Source: Linanthus parryae (lineage: Eukaryota > Streptophyta > Magnoliopsida > Ericales > Polemoniaceae). Taken from it: a stretch of 64,000 nt of DNA. Shown one piece after another: positions 1 to 11,507 of this stretch (the first letter of the stretch is position 1; each line of letters starts with the position of its first letter). The position numbers and the translations under genes were made by a program. The notes beneath the pieces were generated by a model. The model did not search any database, was not told the DNA's origin, and saw nothing but the letters and a program-made list of their open reading frames with translations. The stretch is taken from contig JALGPY010000009.1 of the NCBI GenBank assembly GCA_023055425.1, positions 16,929,775-16,993,774 on the forward strand. Reading direction: 5' to 3'.

Positions 1-1
1 G

Positions 2-265
2 GCGGAGTCGAGTCACCATGACGATGCCCCGGCTTCGGCCCCGGCACATTCTGATAGTTGGTCCGACTCCGGGCCATACTGCCCACCCCAGGACACTCAG
101 TCATACCAGACGCCGCCAGCGCCAGCGCGCCGAGGGGCCCGTGGACCGAGACCCACTGGGCCTAGCAGTCCTAGGTATCGGTCTACCAGCAGTTCTGTCA
201 GTAGCATGTCCGGTACTTCCGAGACCGGGTCAGACCCTCCATATGTTCCAGACGAGTCCGAGTGA
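2..265 (+). CDS. Athila ORF3 product, C-terminal tail (element A, partial)
   Basis: The frame is open from the window edge to the TGA at 263-265 and encodes about 87 residues rich in Ser, Pro, Asp and Arg, ending in an acidic D-E-S-E. The frame was chosen because the stop is followed 27 bases later by AGTGTGGGGGT, exactly as the ORF3 stop of element D is followed by the same motif. The tail of D's ORF3 is also acidic. There is no catalytic motif in this fragment. The family function of ORF3 (third gene of Athila elements, sometimes called env-like) is not established, and nothing here settles it. The rest of the gene lies left of the window. Confidence 0.6.
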   Translation, partial: AESSHHDDAPASAPAHSDSWSDSGPYCPPQDTQSYQTPPAPARRGARGPRPTGPSSPRYRSTSSSVSSMSGTSETGSDPPYVPDESE

Positions 266-291
266 GTGCCATGAGGGCATGCCACCTCTTT

Positions 292-302
292 AGTGTGGGG
301 GT
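292..302 (+). promoter_or_regulatory. Internal polypurine-tract-like copy 1 (element A)
   Basis: AGTGTGGGGGT lies 27 bases after the ORF3 stop. It matches the core of the polypurine tract that adjoins the 3' LTRs of C and D. Its role is inferred; see findings. Confidence 0.5.
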
Positions 303-1214
303 GGTGGTCGTGTCTGCATTAACCAGGTCTGCACGTTTTTTCATGTTCATTTGCAGTTTTGAGTTTATTTATTGAGTCAGCACGTTTTTATTTTTGAGTC
401 TACCCACCACAAATTTCTGGCCTTGCATTGTGTATATCTAAAAAAAAAATCGAAAATTTTCAGAAAATCCAAAAAAATTAAAAATCATAAAATTTGAGAA
501 CGGGCAATCAAAAGAACAGAAACTGGGAAGAAATCGAGGTTAAATCCTTTGACAGAAAAGAAAGCTTGCACCGAGGTATAGTAGATAGGTGAGAGCCAGT
601 GACCCTTGGAAACCGCAAGTAGTTATCATCTGAGCTAAGGATCCGACTAGTTGCCTTACCGCCGTCATCTAGGTAGTCGACAACCCGCCCACGGGCGCCG
701 TCACAGTCATCGCATCCTTCGGTGGAGTGACTAGCTATCAAGGGACCTCACGTCCTGTTTCTTACCCCTAGGTCCAATTAGTCAAACCGTTGAAGCCATT
801 TACCATCTTTCTTCGTAGCCACTTTAGCCTAGGCAGCCTTCTTTGAGACCTCATCAGTCGATAGTTGGCTATTCTACGTGTTATGACGGAGGGAGTGAGT
901 AGAGTGGGTCTTTGGATGGGAGAGCTTCATAAGATATCGGTTTTGGACAGTTTTGACATTGACACGTTTCTCGAGGGAAGGACAGGGTGAGTGAGAGGCG
1001 ACAGTGCATTAAATTGCGGAGGTGGATCACTGCATTACATAGTGTTCACAGGAGGAGTTAGTCGCGTGCGAGACATCTTTCCGCACACAATGGGGTCCTG
1101 GGGGGGTTGTGAGGTTAATTGGTGGTTGTGCCGGGTTTCTACATCTTTGGTGATGAGGAGGTTCGGTGGGACTGCACAGTATTATTTCGACTACAGGATC
1201 AGCGCTTCAGGATT

Positions 1215-1225
1215 AGTGTGGGGGT
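1215..1225 (+). promoter_or_regulatory. Internal polypurine-tract-like copy 2 (element A)
   Basis: AGTGTGGGGGT occurs about 950 bases upstream of the LTR, close to the relative position of the middle copies in B, C and D. Confidence 0.45.
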
Positions 1226-1334
1226 ATTCCATATGAGGACATATTTCATACCCCACGACGACAGTTTATTTTTACTCACTCAGCTTTAGTCAGTTTATTT
1301 GTTGTTATTCGTGTACTTATGTGTATATAGAGTC

Positions 1335-1336
<2 letters not shown>

Positions 1337-1382
<46 letters not shown>

Positions 1383-1430
1383 AATGAAAAGAAAAAAAGA
1401 AGAAGAAAAAAAAAAGAAAAAAAAATGATC
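1337..1430 (+). repeat. A-rich low-complexity tract
   Basis: A run of more than 40 A residues is followed by further A-rich sequence with scattered G. C and D have A-rich tracts at corresponding places. Confidence 0.85.
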
Positions 1431-2152
1431 TAGTTTTGCAGTTTTTCAGCTATTTATGTTGTTTTTGTTATTGAGTCAAAAAGCTGAGTGAGTAGCACAA
1501 TTTTCGAGACAGTTACACCGCTTCACATTTGTGGCCGCGAGAACGGCGAAGACACACCGGGGGACAGGAAGATTGATATGGCAGGAACTTAGGTGCTTCA
1601 GGCAGTTTTTCGGGAACTCGGTGAGGGGTGTGAGTTTGGGGAAATTGTGAGAATGTCATAACGAGTAGGATCATGCCATACCTTTATACATGTATATATC
1701 CCACCTGTTAGACTTAGGACCTTGATTCAGAAATAGCTCGGATGGTCGGTTAATTAGGGATTCGCTCAGGGTGATAGCAAAAGTAATAGTACTCGGGTCC
1801 AGTGCTTAAACCCACCAAAGAAATCTGTTCAGACTTACCGATCGATTGCAGGGAAGTATTTTCTGGAAAAAGGATGAGGTTTTGAGGACACTCGGTTATG
1901 TTTTTTAGATTGCCCAATCTCACCAAAAATAAATTGTTTAGTACTTTTGAGTCGTGTGTATTGAGTCTGTGTATATTCTTTCTAAGTCAGTTTCTGATCG
2001 AGTCGTCTGGTTTATATGGACGGGTAGGAAGAGTATGCAAACTGATGGAAAGGAAAAGGTCTTGATTCGAACTTGCAGGGGGTATTTGCAAGACAGATAT
2101 GTATGCATTTCAGGGCAGTATTCAGGATGTTTCCTCGGGACGAGCAAAGGTT

Positions 2153-2163
2153 AGTGTTGGGGT
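2153..2163 (+). promoter_or_regulatory. Terminal polypurine tract of element A
   Basis: AGTGTTGGGGT lies just before the LTR start TGATAGCTCC at 2168. This is the position where plus-strand DNA synthesis is primed in LTR retroelements. A hairpin with a GGA loop (2131-2147) precedes it. Confidence 0.65.
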
Positions 2164-2459
2164 AATTTGATAGCTCCTCACTAGGAGTTATCGGTTAACC
2201 CAATTTGAGGGGTATTTTCGTCCTAAATGAGCGTTTTAGTCGATTTCTGCCCCGTTTGACTCGGGAATTCACGGTTTGCTGTTTTTATCTCCTAGACGCA
2301 TAAACTGCTTTATTTCACGCATATCGAGATATGATCACGGGTTTTGTTTCGTGTCATTGATGCAGGGACAGGACTTGTGCAGGAGCCGGAAATGAAGCAG
2401 GCATGCGGGTGAAGGATCCAAGGAGGCTGAGAAGCCGAGCATGCAAGTCGAGAAGATTG

Positions 2460-2680
2460 GCACGTTTCCCGAGGAAGCCTGGCACGCATCCCGAGGAGCC
2501 TGGCACGCATCCCGAGGCATCCCGAGCAGTTTGGCACGCATCCCGAGACGGACGAAACACACTCCGAGAAGATCAGCAGTCATCCCGAGACATCCCGAGG
2601 AGCCTGGTACGCATCCCGAGACCTCCCGAGGAGCCTGGTACGCATCCCGAGGCATCCCGAGGATTTTGGCGCGCAAACCG
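2460..2680 (+). repeat. Degenerate ~21-bp tandem array in LTR A
   Basis: Imperfect copies of CACGCATCCCGAGGAGCCTGG repeat through this interval, with TCCCGAGG as the invariant core. It lies upstream of the LTR TATA box, where LTR enhancers usually lie. Confidence 0.75.
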
Positions 2681-2685
2681 AGGAG

Positions 2686-2812
2686 GCAGCTACCTACGCT
2701 GCTAGCTACGCAGGTAGCTACGCAGCTACCTACGCAGTTAGCTACGCAGCTACCTACGCAGCTAGCTACGCAGCCAACTACGCAGGTAGCTACGCAGCTA
2801 TCTTGCGCAGTT
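2686..2812 (+). repeat. 12-bp tandem array (NTAGCTACGCAG) in LTR A
   Basis: Eight to nine copies of a 12-bp unit of the form N-TAGCTACGCAG or close variants follow each other directly. The unit is near-palindromic in part (TAGCTA). The array ends about 100 bases upstream of the TATA box. Confidence 0.85.
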
Positions 2813-2914
2813 GGCCCGTTTCCCGAGGCGGTGGCAAACGGCCCGTTTCCCGAGGCGGTTGAGGCCTAGTGGCAGTTTCGTAATTTCGGCAGTTTCCAGA
2901 AACGTCTTCAGCAC

Positions 2915-2922
2915 TATATAAA
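2915..2922 (+). promoter_or_regulatory. TATA box of LTR A
   Basis: TATATAAA in the context CACTATATAAAGACTC. A clean plant TATA box would place the transcript start about 30 bases downstream, near 2945-2955. Confidence 0.6.
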
Positions 2923-4506
2923 GACTCGTCCAGTGCTCATCAGAAACAAAAACACAACACAATTCTCAGCACAACAACTTACTGAAGGAGATCGTAGAGC
3001 ACTCTCGGTGAGCACGGAAGCAGGAATTCAAACTCTACAGCACGCGTTTGATTTCACTATCTCTCTTATTCAGAAACGTTGTTATTTAATTATGTCACTT
3101 AGTAGCTAAACCTTTTACCTAGGTTCTCGGTGAACCTAGGGTTTCGTATCCAGATTTTATTATAGACGTATGATTATGGATTCATGATCGTTATCTTAAA
3201 TTCAGCAGCTTTATCTGTTATTCTGTCTTTGACTGTTATCGTATATGCATGATCAGAGTCGCGAACCAGAATTGCTATAGACCCGAGCCTGTAGGTGAAA
3301 ACGTCAGGTTAGGGTTAGGAAGAAAAGACAGGATTTAGTACCTTACCCTGATAGACCGACCAGAGAAAGGGAGATAGGGCTAGCATTGAAAAATGTGAGA
3401 CCAACTGTTGGAGAATCTGACCCGGGCCATTAGGACAGGTTAGAAACCCTAACAGGCTTAGAACGAGACTGCAGACTTAGGCAGCTTAACAGGAATCCGA
3501 ACGTCTGCAGGATCGAGATTACGTGTGGAATCTGAAAGGTCACTACACAACTGGTACGTTGCACAGATAACGAGACTGCTGAGTGTTTTCGTATCAAACC
3601 GAAAAACGTAAAATCTGTAGAAACCCTAGGGGATCCTGGAGCCTAGTTCTCATCTAGTATCGTAACAACCGATTCAACTTATTTCAGAAAACGTCACAAA
3701 AAATATTTACGTTCACGTTTTTTACTTTCTGTTTTTAGTTTAGTAAACTGCAATCACAACCTACTCCTCCTTGTTACTACACTCGGTTAACCGAAACTGA
3801 CAACGTGAGTAAACCCGAAATAGTCCTCGTGGGAACGATCACCCGAGTCTAATTGCACCCGGTATTACAAGATTCGTACACTTGCGACAGCACGTTAGTT
3901 TGCGCATTAGTAGCTGTCTCTCAGACTAGTTATCCTACTAGCGCTACACCACCGTCACTTAGGTAGTCGTCAACCCTCCTCGTAGTGGCAACAGAACAGA
4001 TGTGCGAGTGATTTTTATGGGGACCTCACGTCCCGTCTCCATCGCCTAGGTCGACTAGTTACCCCAATCTGATCCATCTACCCCTTTTATTCACAACCTC
4101 TAGCCTAGGAAGCTGTTCCTTGGGACTTTCATCACTAGTTAGAATGGTCCCTTCCTATGCGTCATGATAGAGGGAGTTGAGTTAGGGAGGTTTGTTGAGG
4201 GTGAGCTGATATTATACATCTTGAGTGGATTTTCTCACATGTCATTTTTGAGGGGATGTGAGGGTGAGTTAGAGACGGCAGCACACTTCGGTGTGGCGGT
4301 GAGTCGTGTCCATACACCACGATCACAGGTGGAGTGCCGTAGTGCATTACATTCTTTCCGCACTTTATGGGGTGGGGGTTGGTTGATATTTTAGGAGGAC
4401 GTGCTTGTGCTTCATTTATATTTTCTACATCTTAGGTGATGAGGAGGATTGGTTGGAAAAGAACGTTTATACATTGACTACCGGGGTTTTTATATGGTTT
4501 ACATCG

Positions 4507-4517
4507 AGTGTGGGGGT
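4507..4517 (+). promoter_or_regulatory. Internal polypurine-tract-like copy (element B)
   Basis: CATCG-AGTGTGGGGGT-GTCGACA. The flanks CATTCG/CATCG and GTCGAC are shared with the middle copies of C and D. Confidence 0.5.
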
Positions 4518-5304
4518 GTCGACATCTATTTCATTACATCATTGATTTGACACATTCCACCCCCACGTATCTATTTTGATATTTGATCTTCTCGGATATT
4601 ACTATCGTATTGGTGGCTCCATGTGCTTATTGGTATGAGAATGAAATTGAAATTGAAAAAAAAAATGAAAGTGAATGGAATAGGGAGCCAAAAATTGAAC
4701 TTCAAGAAGACCGAGGAGATGAGCTATGAGTTTTGATCACTTCTTCACATTTGTGGTTGCGAGAACGGCATTGCACCAAGATTGAGGGAATGAGGGCTGG
4801 AGTAGTATATTCGGTAGGGTTCCTTTGATTTTGGTGAGGGAGTGTGAGAATTGGGTTTTGTGAGATATATCATGACGTCTAGGACTGCGCTTCTAAACAT
4901 TTTATCCTACGCGTCCTAAGCCGTCACAATTGAAACCCATGGATAAATAGCTCGGATGGTAGGTTGCGAGGTATACGTTTGATGAGTGTGTGGAAGCAAC
5001 TTATTTTGTGTTTGTGCCCGTTCTGTCTGACAAACTGGCCGCAAGTTCTACCGATCACCAAAGTTATGGAATCTCCAAGGGAATATAAGAGCCTTATGAC
5101 ATGCCGATTTGCTTTTCGAGATTGCCCAATATCTAACTAAAATGAAAAATATGTTCTTTACTTTATTGCATTGTTTATAATCGAGTTGCATTGTTCAAAG
5201 TCATGTGAATTGCATGGTCCAGTGTTTGAGTCATTGTGTCTAAGGCAAAGTAAAGATATATGTGAATCTCGGAAGCAAGTGTTGCTCGAGACGAGCAAGA
5301 AGGT

Positions 5305-5315
5305 AGTGTAGGGGA
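5305..5315 (+). promoter_or_regulatory. Terminal polypurine tract of element B
   Basis: AGTGTAGGGGA lies three bases before the LTR start at 5319 and follows the perfect hairpin TTGCTCG-AGA-CGAGCAA (5282-5298). Confidence 0.65.
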
Positions 5316-5318
5316 ATT

Positions 5319-6937
5319 TGATAGCACCTTTTAGGAGCTATATATTATTGTTATTTCCCACATTATCATGTAATATTTGAGCTTAATTGTAAAGAGTATG
5401 AGTCGTTTTGTCACTTGTTGCTTCATATGCTCTTTATTGTTAGTCCGAGCGTTTCTATGCATACTTCATTGTTATTTTTCAAATATAATTGCTTGGTGTG
5501 TTTGTTCATGTTATCTTGGCAGGAACGGATGCTAATCTGTTGATAGGAGGCATGGAACGAATTTCGAAAACAACGGGAGCACAAGTGGAGTAAAGAGAAG
5601 CCGAATTGGAGGAGCTTGGATGACCAGTCTGAACAAATTTGATCATATTTGGAGTTACACAATTAATTTTGGAGTGATACCTGTGCCAAATGAAAGTAGA
5701 CTCAGAGAGCTTTCCAAAGATAGATCACGGAGCTCAATCCGAGTTCGGACGAAGAAGTTATGGCCCAGTGAAGTCAGGAGAAGATTTCAGGGGGATATTG
5801 TGCAATTACTGAAGACTTCTGCGGGTTATGATTGAAGAACGACCTAGGGACGAAAAAACACAACATTCACGCATACGGGGGAAGGAAGAGAGGCAAGGGA
5901 GCTGAGGAGATCGATTGGGATCATCCCCAAACCGGAGATTTCACCGTTTGATTTCTTTCTCTTCTCTTTTCATCACTTCCATGGAGAAACTCCATTGCTT
6001 TGCTACGATTTCAATTAGTAGTTAGACGTTTTGCTATGCTTCTCTAGAGAGCCTAGGGTTTATGTAGACGATTATGTTTTCCGGGTTTAAGACTTTGTTT
6101 CATGATTTTTGATTTGATCTATTGGATGACATTTGATTTCATGAACTTGTTGAAGATCTTAGTCTATTGACACGACTAGGGTAGGAACTGATAATTAATG
6201 AATCTTCTTGTTCTTCATAGATTGTAATCGTGCTTAAAGTTAATATTTGTTTTAGCTAATTGTTCATATACTATGCTTAATCCTTGGCAAGAATGGAGTA
6301 ATTAACCGGACTTGTTAATTAGCTAGCGAGTGCGTGAGCGACTTAGACCTAGTTGTGATGAGATATGAACAACAATACTTAATCAATGAGACTGAGAAGA
6401 GAAGTGTGTAGGATTGACCTTAGTGGGTAGAATTGGTAGGAGATAGTGAGGTGTTCGTGTGGTGGTGGTCTGAGAGGACATCATTCCGTGCACTGTCGTT
6501 AGCCTACTAGAACGGACCGGTAGATGTAGGTGGACCAACAGGACACCAAGTAAACTGTAACGTAGAACGACATGATACCGAGAGGAGATTGTCAGTGCTA
6601 TTACCCGGCTTAACTAGAATAGAGTTAACGTGTTACATAGTTGATCCGGAAATCGTCTACAGCCCTAGGTGATCTAGAGAATGTCTAGTTTCTCCATAAT
6701 TGTTTTAATAAAATAATAATCCAAAAATATTAGTTTAGTTGTTTATTTTATTTCAGTCGCCTGTTTAAGAGTGACAACTCTTAAAATCACAATTCTTCCT
6801 CCTGTTACAGTACTCTAATCTAATAACTAATTAAATAATCTCAAGCTTGTCTTAGTGGGATAGATAACTCGGGGTTGAAATATCACCCCTATATTACTTG
6901 ACCGTGCACTTGCGGTAACACGTAAAAAATCGTGTCA
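5319..6937 (+). repeat. 3' LTR of Athila element B
   Basis: The 1619-bp LTR starts TGATAGCACCTTTTAGGAGC and ends AAATCGTGTCA. It has no PBS after it. The next bases (from 6938, ACTTG) are LINE coding sequence, so B was inserted into the LINE. ACTTG should be the 5-bp target duplication; its partner lies outside the window. The end matches those of C and D (CGTGTCA). Confidence 0.85.
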
Positions 6938-9694
6938 ACTTGAACAACACTTTTCTCAGTTATTCAGTACTTCTAATTCGAGTACACAGGATATTGAGGC
7001 TATTCTTAGCTCTATGGATAGCAAAATCTCAACTGAGGACCGAGACATGATGGAACAGATTTATACCGAGCTTGAGGTTAAGTCTTCTTTGTTTCAAATG
7101 GCGTCGGATAAAGCTCCTGGAGTTGATGGATTTAATGCAGGTTTCTTTCAAAAATATTGGGGTATTGTTCGAGAGAAGATTGCGAGCACTGTTTTTAGTA
7201 TACTGAACGATGGGGCTGATTTATCTGAGTTTAATTCCACTCTCATTGCTTTGATTCAAAAGACAAAGCAACCGAGGAAGGCAAGTGAATATCGCCCTAT
7301 TAGTTTGTGTACTGTAATCAATAATATAATTGCTAAAACGGTGGCTAATAGACTAAAAAAGTTACTTCCCAAGTTAATCACAGAAAATCAGAGTGCTTTC
7401 GTTCCAGGAAGACTAATTACAGATAATATACTTACAGCTTTTGAGGTTATCCATTCCCTTAAGACGAGGAAGAAAGGGAAGAAGGGATACGCGGCGTTGA
7501 AGTTGGATATGAGCAAGGCATATGACAGGGTTGATGGAAATTCATGTCCGAATCCCTTAACCATTTGGGGTTCGGTCCCAGATTTGTCTCACTTATATAT
7601 AATTGTATCTCCATCGTGTCTTATTCTTTTGTTAGGAATGGGTCCATGGTGGGGAAGGTGGTTCCGAAGAGGGGTTTGAGACAGGGATGCCCTACATCGC
7701 CTGATCTATTCCATATATGCAGCAAATTTCTTTCACGAGCTATTTCTAAGGCTGTCTCGGATGGTCGGCTGGAAGGTGTTTCGGCGTCAAGGGGAGGACC
7801 AGTGGTCTCCCATCTTTTGTTTTGCTGACGATTCATTGTTTTTTACAGGTGCTACGCAGGATAATCTTGCAACTCTTATGGATATTATTGACGAGTATGG
7901 GAGAGCAACAGGACAACTTGTCAATTTTCACAAATCTGCCCTAGTGTTCTTGGCTGGTGTTCCAACGAATGTCAAAGCGGACGTTCTTGCTATGATAGGG
8001 GTTCAAGAAGTTGAGAAATACGATAAGTACCTGGGTTTACCTACTACAGTGGGTCGAAATAAATCTATTACTTTCAAAGTTTTGATTGACAGGCTCAGTA
8101 GCAAGCTTAAAGGGTGGAAGGAGAAGAAGCTTTCAGTGGCAGGAAAGGAAGTTCTTGTCAAAGCCGTTGCACAAGCTAAAGGTACTTATGATAGGATTGA
8201 AGCTCTTATTAGACACTTTTGGTGGTCCAAGAAAGACAGAGATAGAGGAGTTAGCTGGCGTGCCTGGGACAAAATGCAAGATCCTCGAAGGAAGGGAGGA
8301 CTTGGCTTCAAGAAGGTGAGGGAGTTTAATCAATATATGTTGGCCAAACAAGGATGGAGGATTCTGAAAAATCCAAATTCCTTACTTAGTAGAGTGCTTA
8401 AAGTGAAATATTTCGCGAACACTAATTTTTGGTCTGCAGAACTTGGTAGTGCACCATCTTTTTCTTGGAGGAGTATACCTTTTGGCAGAAAGCTTCTTTT
8501 AAAGGGAACCCGTTGGAGTATCGGTGATGGGAGTTCAGTTTCTATCTTTGGTCTGTGGATTATGTATCATCATGGTTTCAAGGTAATCACTCCGAATAAT
8601 GAGATTAGTCCTCTAGTTGGTAATTTTATCAACCCAGATCGTACTTGGAACATACCTTACCTAAATATGTTTTTGTGGGAAGTTGATGTTTATGCTGTTG
8701 CTAATATTCCTATACCGGCTTCGCCCAGGCCAGATAGGATTGTGTGGAATTATGGTGAACGGAGTGAATATATTGTACGTTCGAGTTATAAGCTTGCTAC
8801 GGAAAGCGATGGCAGTGAAAGTCATGCGCAGCGAGAGCCATGGGGTATTTTTTCGATATATTGTGGAAGATATGTTGTCCTAAGAAGGTACTGCACCTTA
8901 TTTGGCGGATTTTCCATGAGATTTTGCCAACAAAGTTTAATTTACTTCGACGGGGCATCCGGGTTGATAATTTATGTGGTTTATGTGGCAACAAAGATGA
9001 ATTTGAAATACACCTTTTTTTGGACTGCCCTACTACCAGGAAAGTGTGGATAGCAATGGGTTTTGATCCAAAGTTGTTGAAGATTGATTTGGGTTTCAAG
9101 TTTTGGCTGGCAAACTTCATCACACACGCATCGGAGAAACAAAGGGTCAAAATTTGTTTAATTCTGTGGGAAATTTGGCGCAATAGGAACTGCATAATTT
9201 TTGAAGGAAGGTCCAGAGATGTTAATGAGATTTGTAATGATGTTGAATGGAGAATTCGCGAAGCGGATTGGATGAACGCAGACAAAATTATCTATGACAA
9301 CATCAAGAATTAAGATAAAATATGGAGATGCCCGCCTACTGGTTCTGTTAAACTAAATTTTGATGGTGCATTTGAAGTAGAGACAGCAGCAGGTAGTGGT
9401 GGGGTTGTACTGAGAAATAGTGAAGGTCACCTCATCGGGGCTCGATCTATCACCGGTGTTATTGCAGAAGATCCCCCACAGTCAGAAGCGGCCTCGCTAC
9501 TAACAGACATGGGTATGCTAATCTCGTTGGGCTATCTCAGAGTTATCATTGAAGGCGACGCAAAGAATTTGATAGAAGACATCAAGTTGCTAATCCGAGC
9601 TCGTGAAGGAAGAGACAACTCCCAGACAGCGGGAATAATCAGTGAGATCAAGGAATTGGTTCAACAGCTTGGCGAATTCAGATTTCGGTGGGTT
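6938..9694 (+). pseudogene. LINE 1 ORF2 remnant: reverse transcriptase to RNase H
   Basis: This is non-LTR retrotransposon polymerase, broken into several frames. It opens directly after LTR B in the region just before the RT core. RT motifs are visible: SEYRPISLC near 7288, LDMSKAYDRV near 7504, GLRQGCP near 7674 and FADDSLFF near 7820. A zinc-binding module of the zf-RVT type (C-x2-C...H-x4-C: LCGLCG...HLFLDC) lies at about 8970-9030. An RNase H domain starts near 9350 (FDGAF) and runs to the insertion of element C. Frame changes occur near 7536, 7825 and 8860 and after 9313, and about ten residues appear missing near 8180. The endonuclease domain is not in the window. The gene resumes at 33674. 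Confidence 0.85.
9690..9694 (+). repeat. Target site duplication of element C (left copy)
   Basis: GGGTT immediately precedes the LTR and is repeated at 33669-33673 immediately after the distal LTR. Confidence 0.9.
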
Positions 9695-11370
9695 TGATAA
9701 CTCCCTTTTAGGAGTTATTCTTATACTTCCATATTACTTGTAATAGGCCTATTTCACATGATTTATATGTTATATGTGCGTTAATATGTGGAATCTGACT
9801 ATTTCTAAGCCTAAGAGTGAAAAGTTGTGTTTCTAGCTTATTTGGGCATGTTTTCTCTCATATTTGCTATGATAATTGCACGGGTTGTTTAGTGTTTTGT
9901 ATCTCAGGTAAAATAGGTGCAATGGAGCTTATGAGATGCTTGGATATGCTAGGAATGGAGCTAGATGAAGAGGAGAAAAGGAGACGCACAAACAAAGCAA
10001 AGTTGGAAAAGTCACACAGGACCAGCCTTGACTCTTTTCGATGCCCAGGAAAATCTACAAAGAATTTTGAAGCAAGGCTTGCGTCATTGGAAAGTAGACA
10101 TCCGTATCTTTCCAACGATATATGTTAGGCTCGAAGACAAGTCCGTATGAGGGAGATACAGCCCGAGCAAAATCAGCAAATAATTCTGTCCGGGAATTAC
10201 AAAGTGGAGGGGCTGAAGTGCAATTTCGGCTAGTTTTCATTAAGAAGCGTGCCCAGCTGGTAAAAACCGCAGAGGACGACCTAAAAACGGATGATTCACA
10301 TACGGGAGCCATTGGAGAGCACCTAGGAGCTTGGGGATTGCACGGATTCGCCAAAGCTTTGGCGATTTCATCGTTTGATTCTTCTGTTACCCTCTCTTTA
10401 TCATTCTATGGAGAATACTTGTGATTTTGGCATAAAAATGAGTAGCTAATTTCTTTGTTAGGCTCTATGGAGAGCCTAGGGTTATGACTTAGACTTATTT
10501 TCCGGATTTTGTTGATTGATTCATGCGTTTGATCCAATTAATGTTTATTATTCTTCATCTTGTATTGTGAATCCGTAAGCTAAGGCTATTGACACGTGTT
10601 AGTGATGAATGGAATGACCAAGTTAGATGAAGATGATGAACTAGTTGAATTCATAGCTTAATGTTACAAACTAATTGATTATAACTCATGATCTAGGCTT
10701 AATTCTTAGCAACAAGGGAGTCGCGAACCGGAGTTGTTAGTGAACTAGGTGGGTGCTCGACAGAGACTTAACCCGGTTACGAATAAGATCATGTTTTTAT
10801 TCCCGAATCATTGAGACCGATAGGTGAGATGAATAGGAGTAGTCATGTGTGGGTAGATTCGGTTGAACTAGTTAGGTGAATGAATCGGTGGACCTACAGG
10901 ACCCGGTGAACAAAGTTGACTAGCCAGCTAGAACGTAACGGTAGATGGAGGTGGACCGACAGGACCCAAAGTAAACTGTTACGTAAAATTACATGAGATC
11001 GACAGAAGATTGTAAGTGCTATTACCCGGCATAATCAGTTAGTGCGTAATGTGTTTCAATACAAATTCCGGAACTGTCTAAAGACCCTAGGTGATTCATA
11101 GATCGCCTAGTTTTCTCCATACTTTGATTAAATTCTCTTAATTGAAAAATACAAAAATATTGTCTCTACATTCATTTTATTCAGTCGCTTGTTTGTGGGC
11201 GACGAACATTCAAACTCAAACCACTTCTTACTGGTTACTTAGGTATCTTCTAATTGATTCTTAATTAGCTAGTAGTCGTCTATTTCCCTTGGGTTCGATA
11301 TTCGGAGTCGTAACATACTCCACTTACTACTTGACCGTGCACTTGCGTATACACATAAGAAATCGTCTCA
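9695..11370 (+). repeat. 5' LTR of element C
   Basis: Begins TGATAACTCCCTTTTAGGAG and ends AATCGTCTCA; the 3' LTR ends CGTGTCA. The length, 1676 bp, equals that of the distal copy. The first 25 bases form the LTR-start hairpin. Short reading frames in it are not conserved between the two LTR copies and are not reported as genes. Confidence 0.93.
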
Positions 11371-11376
11371 AGTTTT

Positions 11377-11394
11377 TGGCGCCGTTGCCGGGGA
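11377..11394 (+). promoter_or_regulatory. Primer binding site, tRNA-Asp type (element C)
   Basis: TGGCGCCGTTGCCGGGGA starts six bases after the LTR. It is the complement of the 3' end of plant tRNA-Asp, the primer used by Athila/Tat lineages. It is a primer site, not a tRNA gene. Confidence 0.9.
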
Positions 11395-11507
11395 ATTAAA
11401 CGGTTTATTAGTTTAGTTAAAAATTAATTTAGGATACTTCTTTTAGTTTCTTTTTGTTACTATCTGTTTACCTCACGGGTGTGCTAGTGTTGCTTTTTCA
11501 GGTAGCT

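Larger units (their letters stand above)
266..2167 (+). other. Athila element A, 3' non-coding region
   Basis: No convincing gene. It contains an A-rich block near 440-490 followed by a GGGCAATCAAAAG motif, the conserved block around 670-689 (GTAGTCGACAACCCGCC), an internal polypurine-like copy at 1215-1225, a long A tract at 1337-1430, the hairpin AGATTGCCCAATCT at 1907-1920, a purine-loop hairpin at 2131-2147 and the terminal polypurine tract. The same blocks occur in the same order in elements C and D, which is why the region is assigned to an Athila element. Confidence 0.75.
2168..3892 (+). repeat. 3' LTR of Athila element A
   Basis: The LTR begins TGATAGCTCCTCACTAGGAG and probably ends at ...GACAGCA near 3892; the right edge is approximate by a few bases. 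It has the LTR-start hairpin, two tandem arrays (2460-2812), a TATA box at 2915-2922, an 'accctag' motif near 3620-3630 and an end related to the other Athila LTRs (ACTTGCG...). No primer site follows, and the sequence after it is the 3' region of another Athila (B). It is therefore the downstream LTR of an element inserted into B. The candidate duplicated target base string after it is CGTTA; the partner is outside the window. Confidence 0.75.
3893..5318 (+). mobile_element. Athila element B, 3' internal region
   Basis: No gene is recognisable. The block GTAGTCGTCAACCCTCCTCG at 3963-3982, the internal polypurine copy at 4507-4517, the hairpin GAGATTGCCCAATATCT at 5118-5134 and the hairpin TTGCTCGAGACGAGCAA at 5282-5298 match those of the other Athila elements in order. 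Element A is inserted in this region, so only the part downstream of that insertion is visible. Confidence 0.7.

Noticed and set aside
2460..2812. CRISPR-like array
   Set aside because: Units are directly adjacent and imperfect, without unique spacers, and lie in a plant LTR.
9817..10424. Frames in the LTR of C, repeated at 32115-32722
   Set aside because: Length and sequence of the frames change between the two LTR copies; no conserved protein.
11377..11394. tRNA-like string TGGCGCCGTTGCCGGGGA
   Set aside because: Only the complement of the tRNA 3' end, placed next to an LTR; it is a primer site, and no tRNA cloverleaf surrounds it. The same holds for 18064-18081.
11454..11507. Signal-peptide-like extension of the C Gag protein
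   Set aside because: The hydrophobic stretch comes from the upstream ATG only; Gag proteins of this type start like MAEGQG, so the later ATG is preferred.
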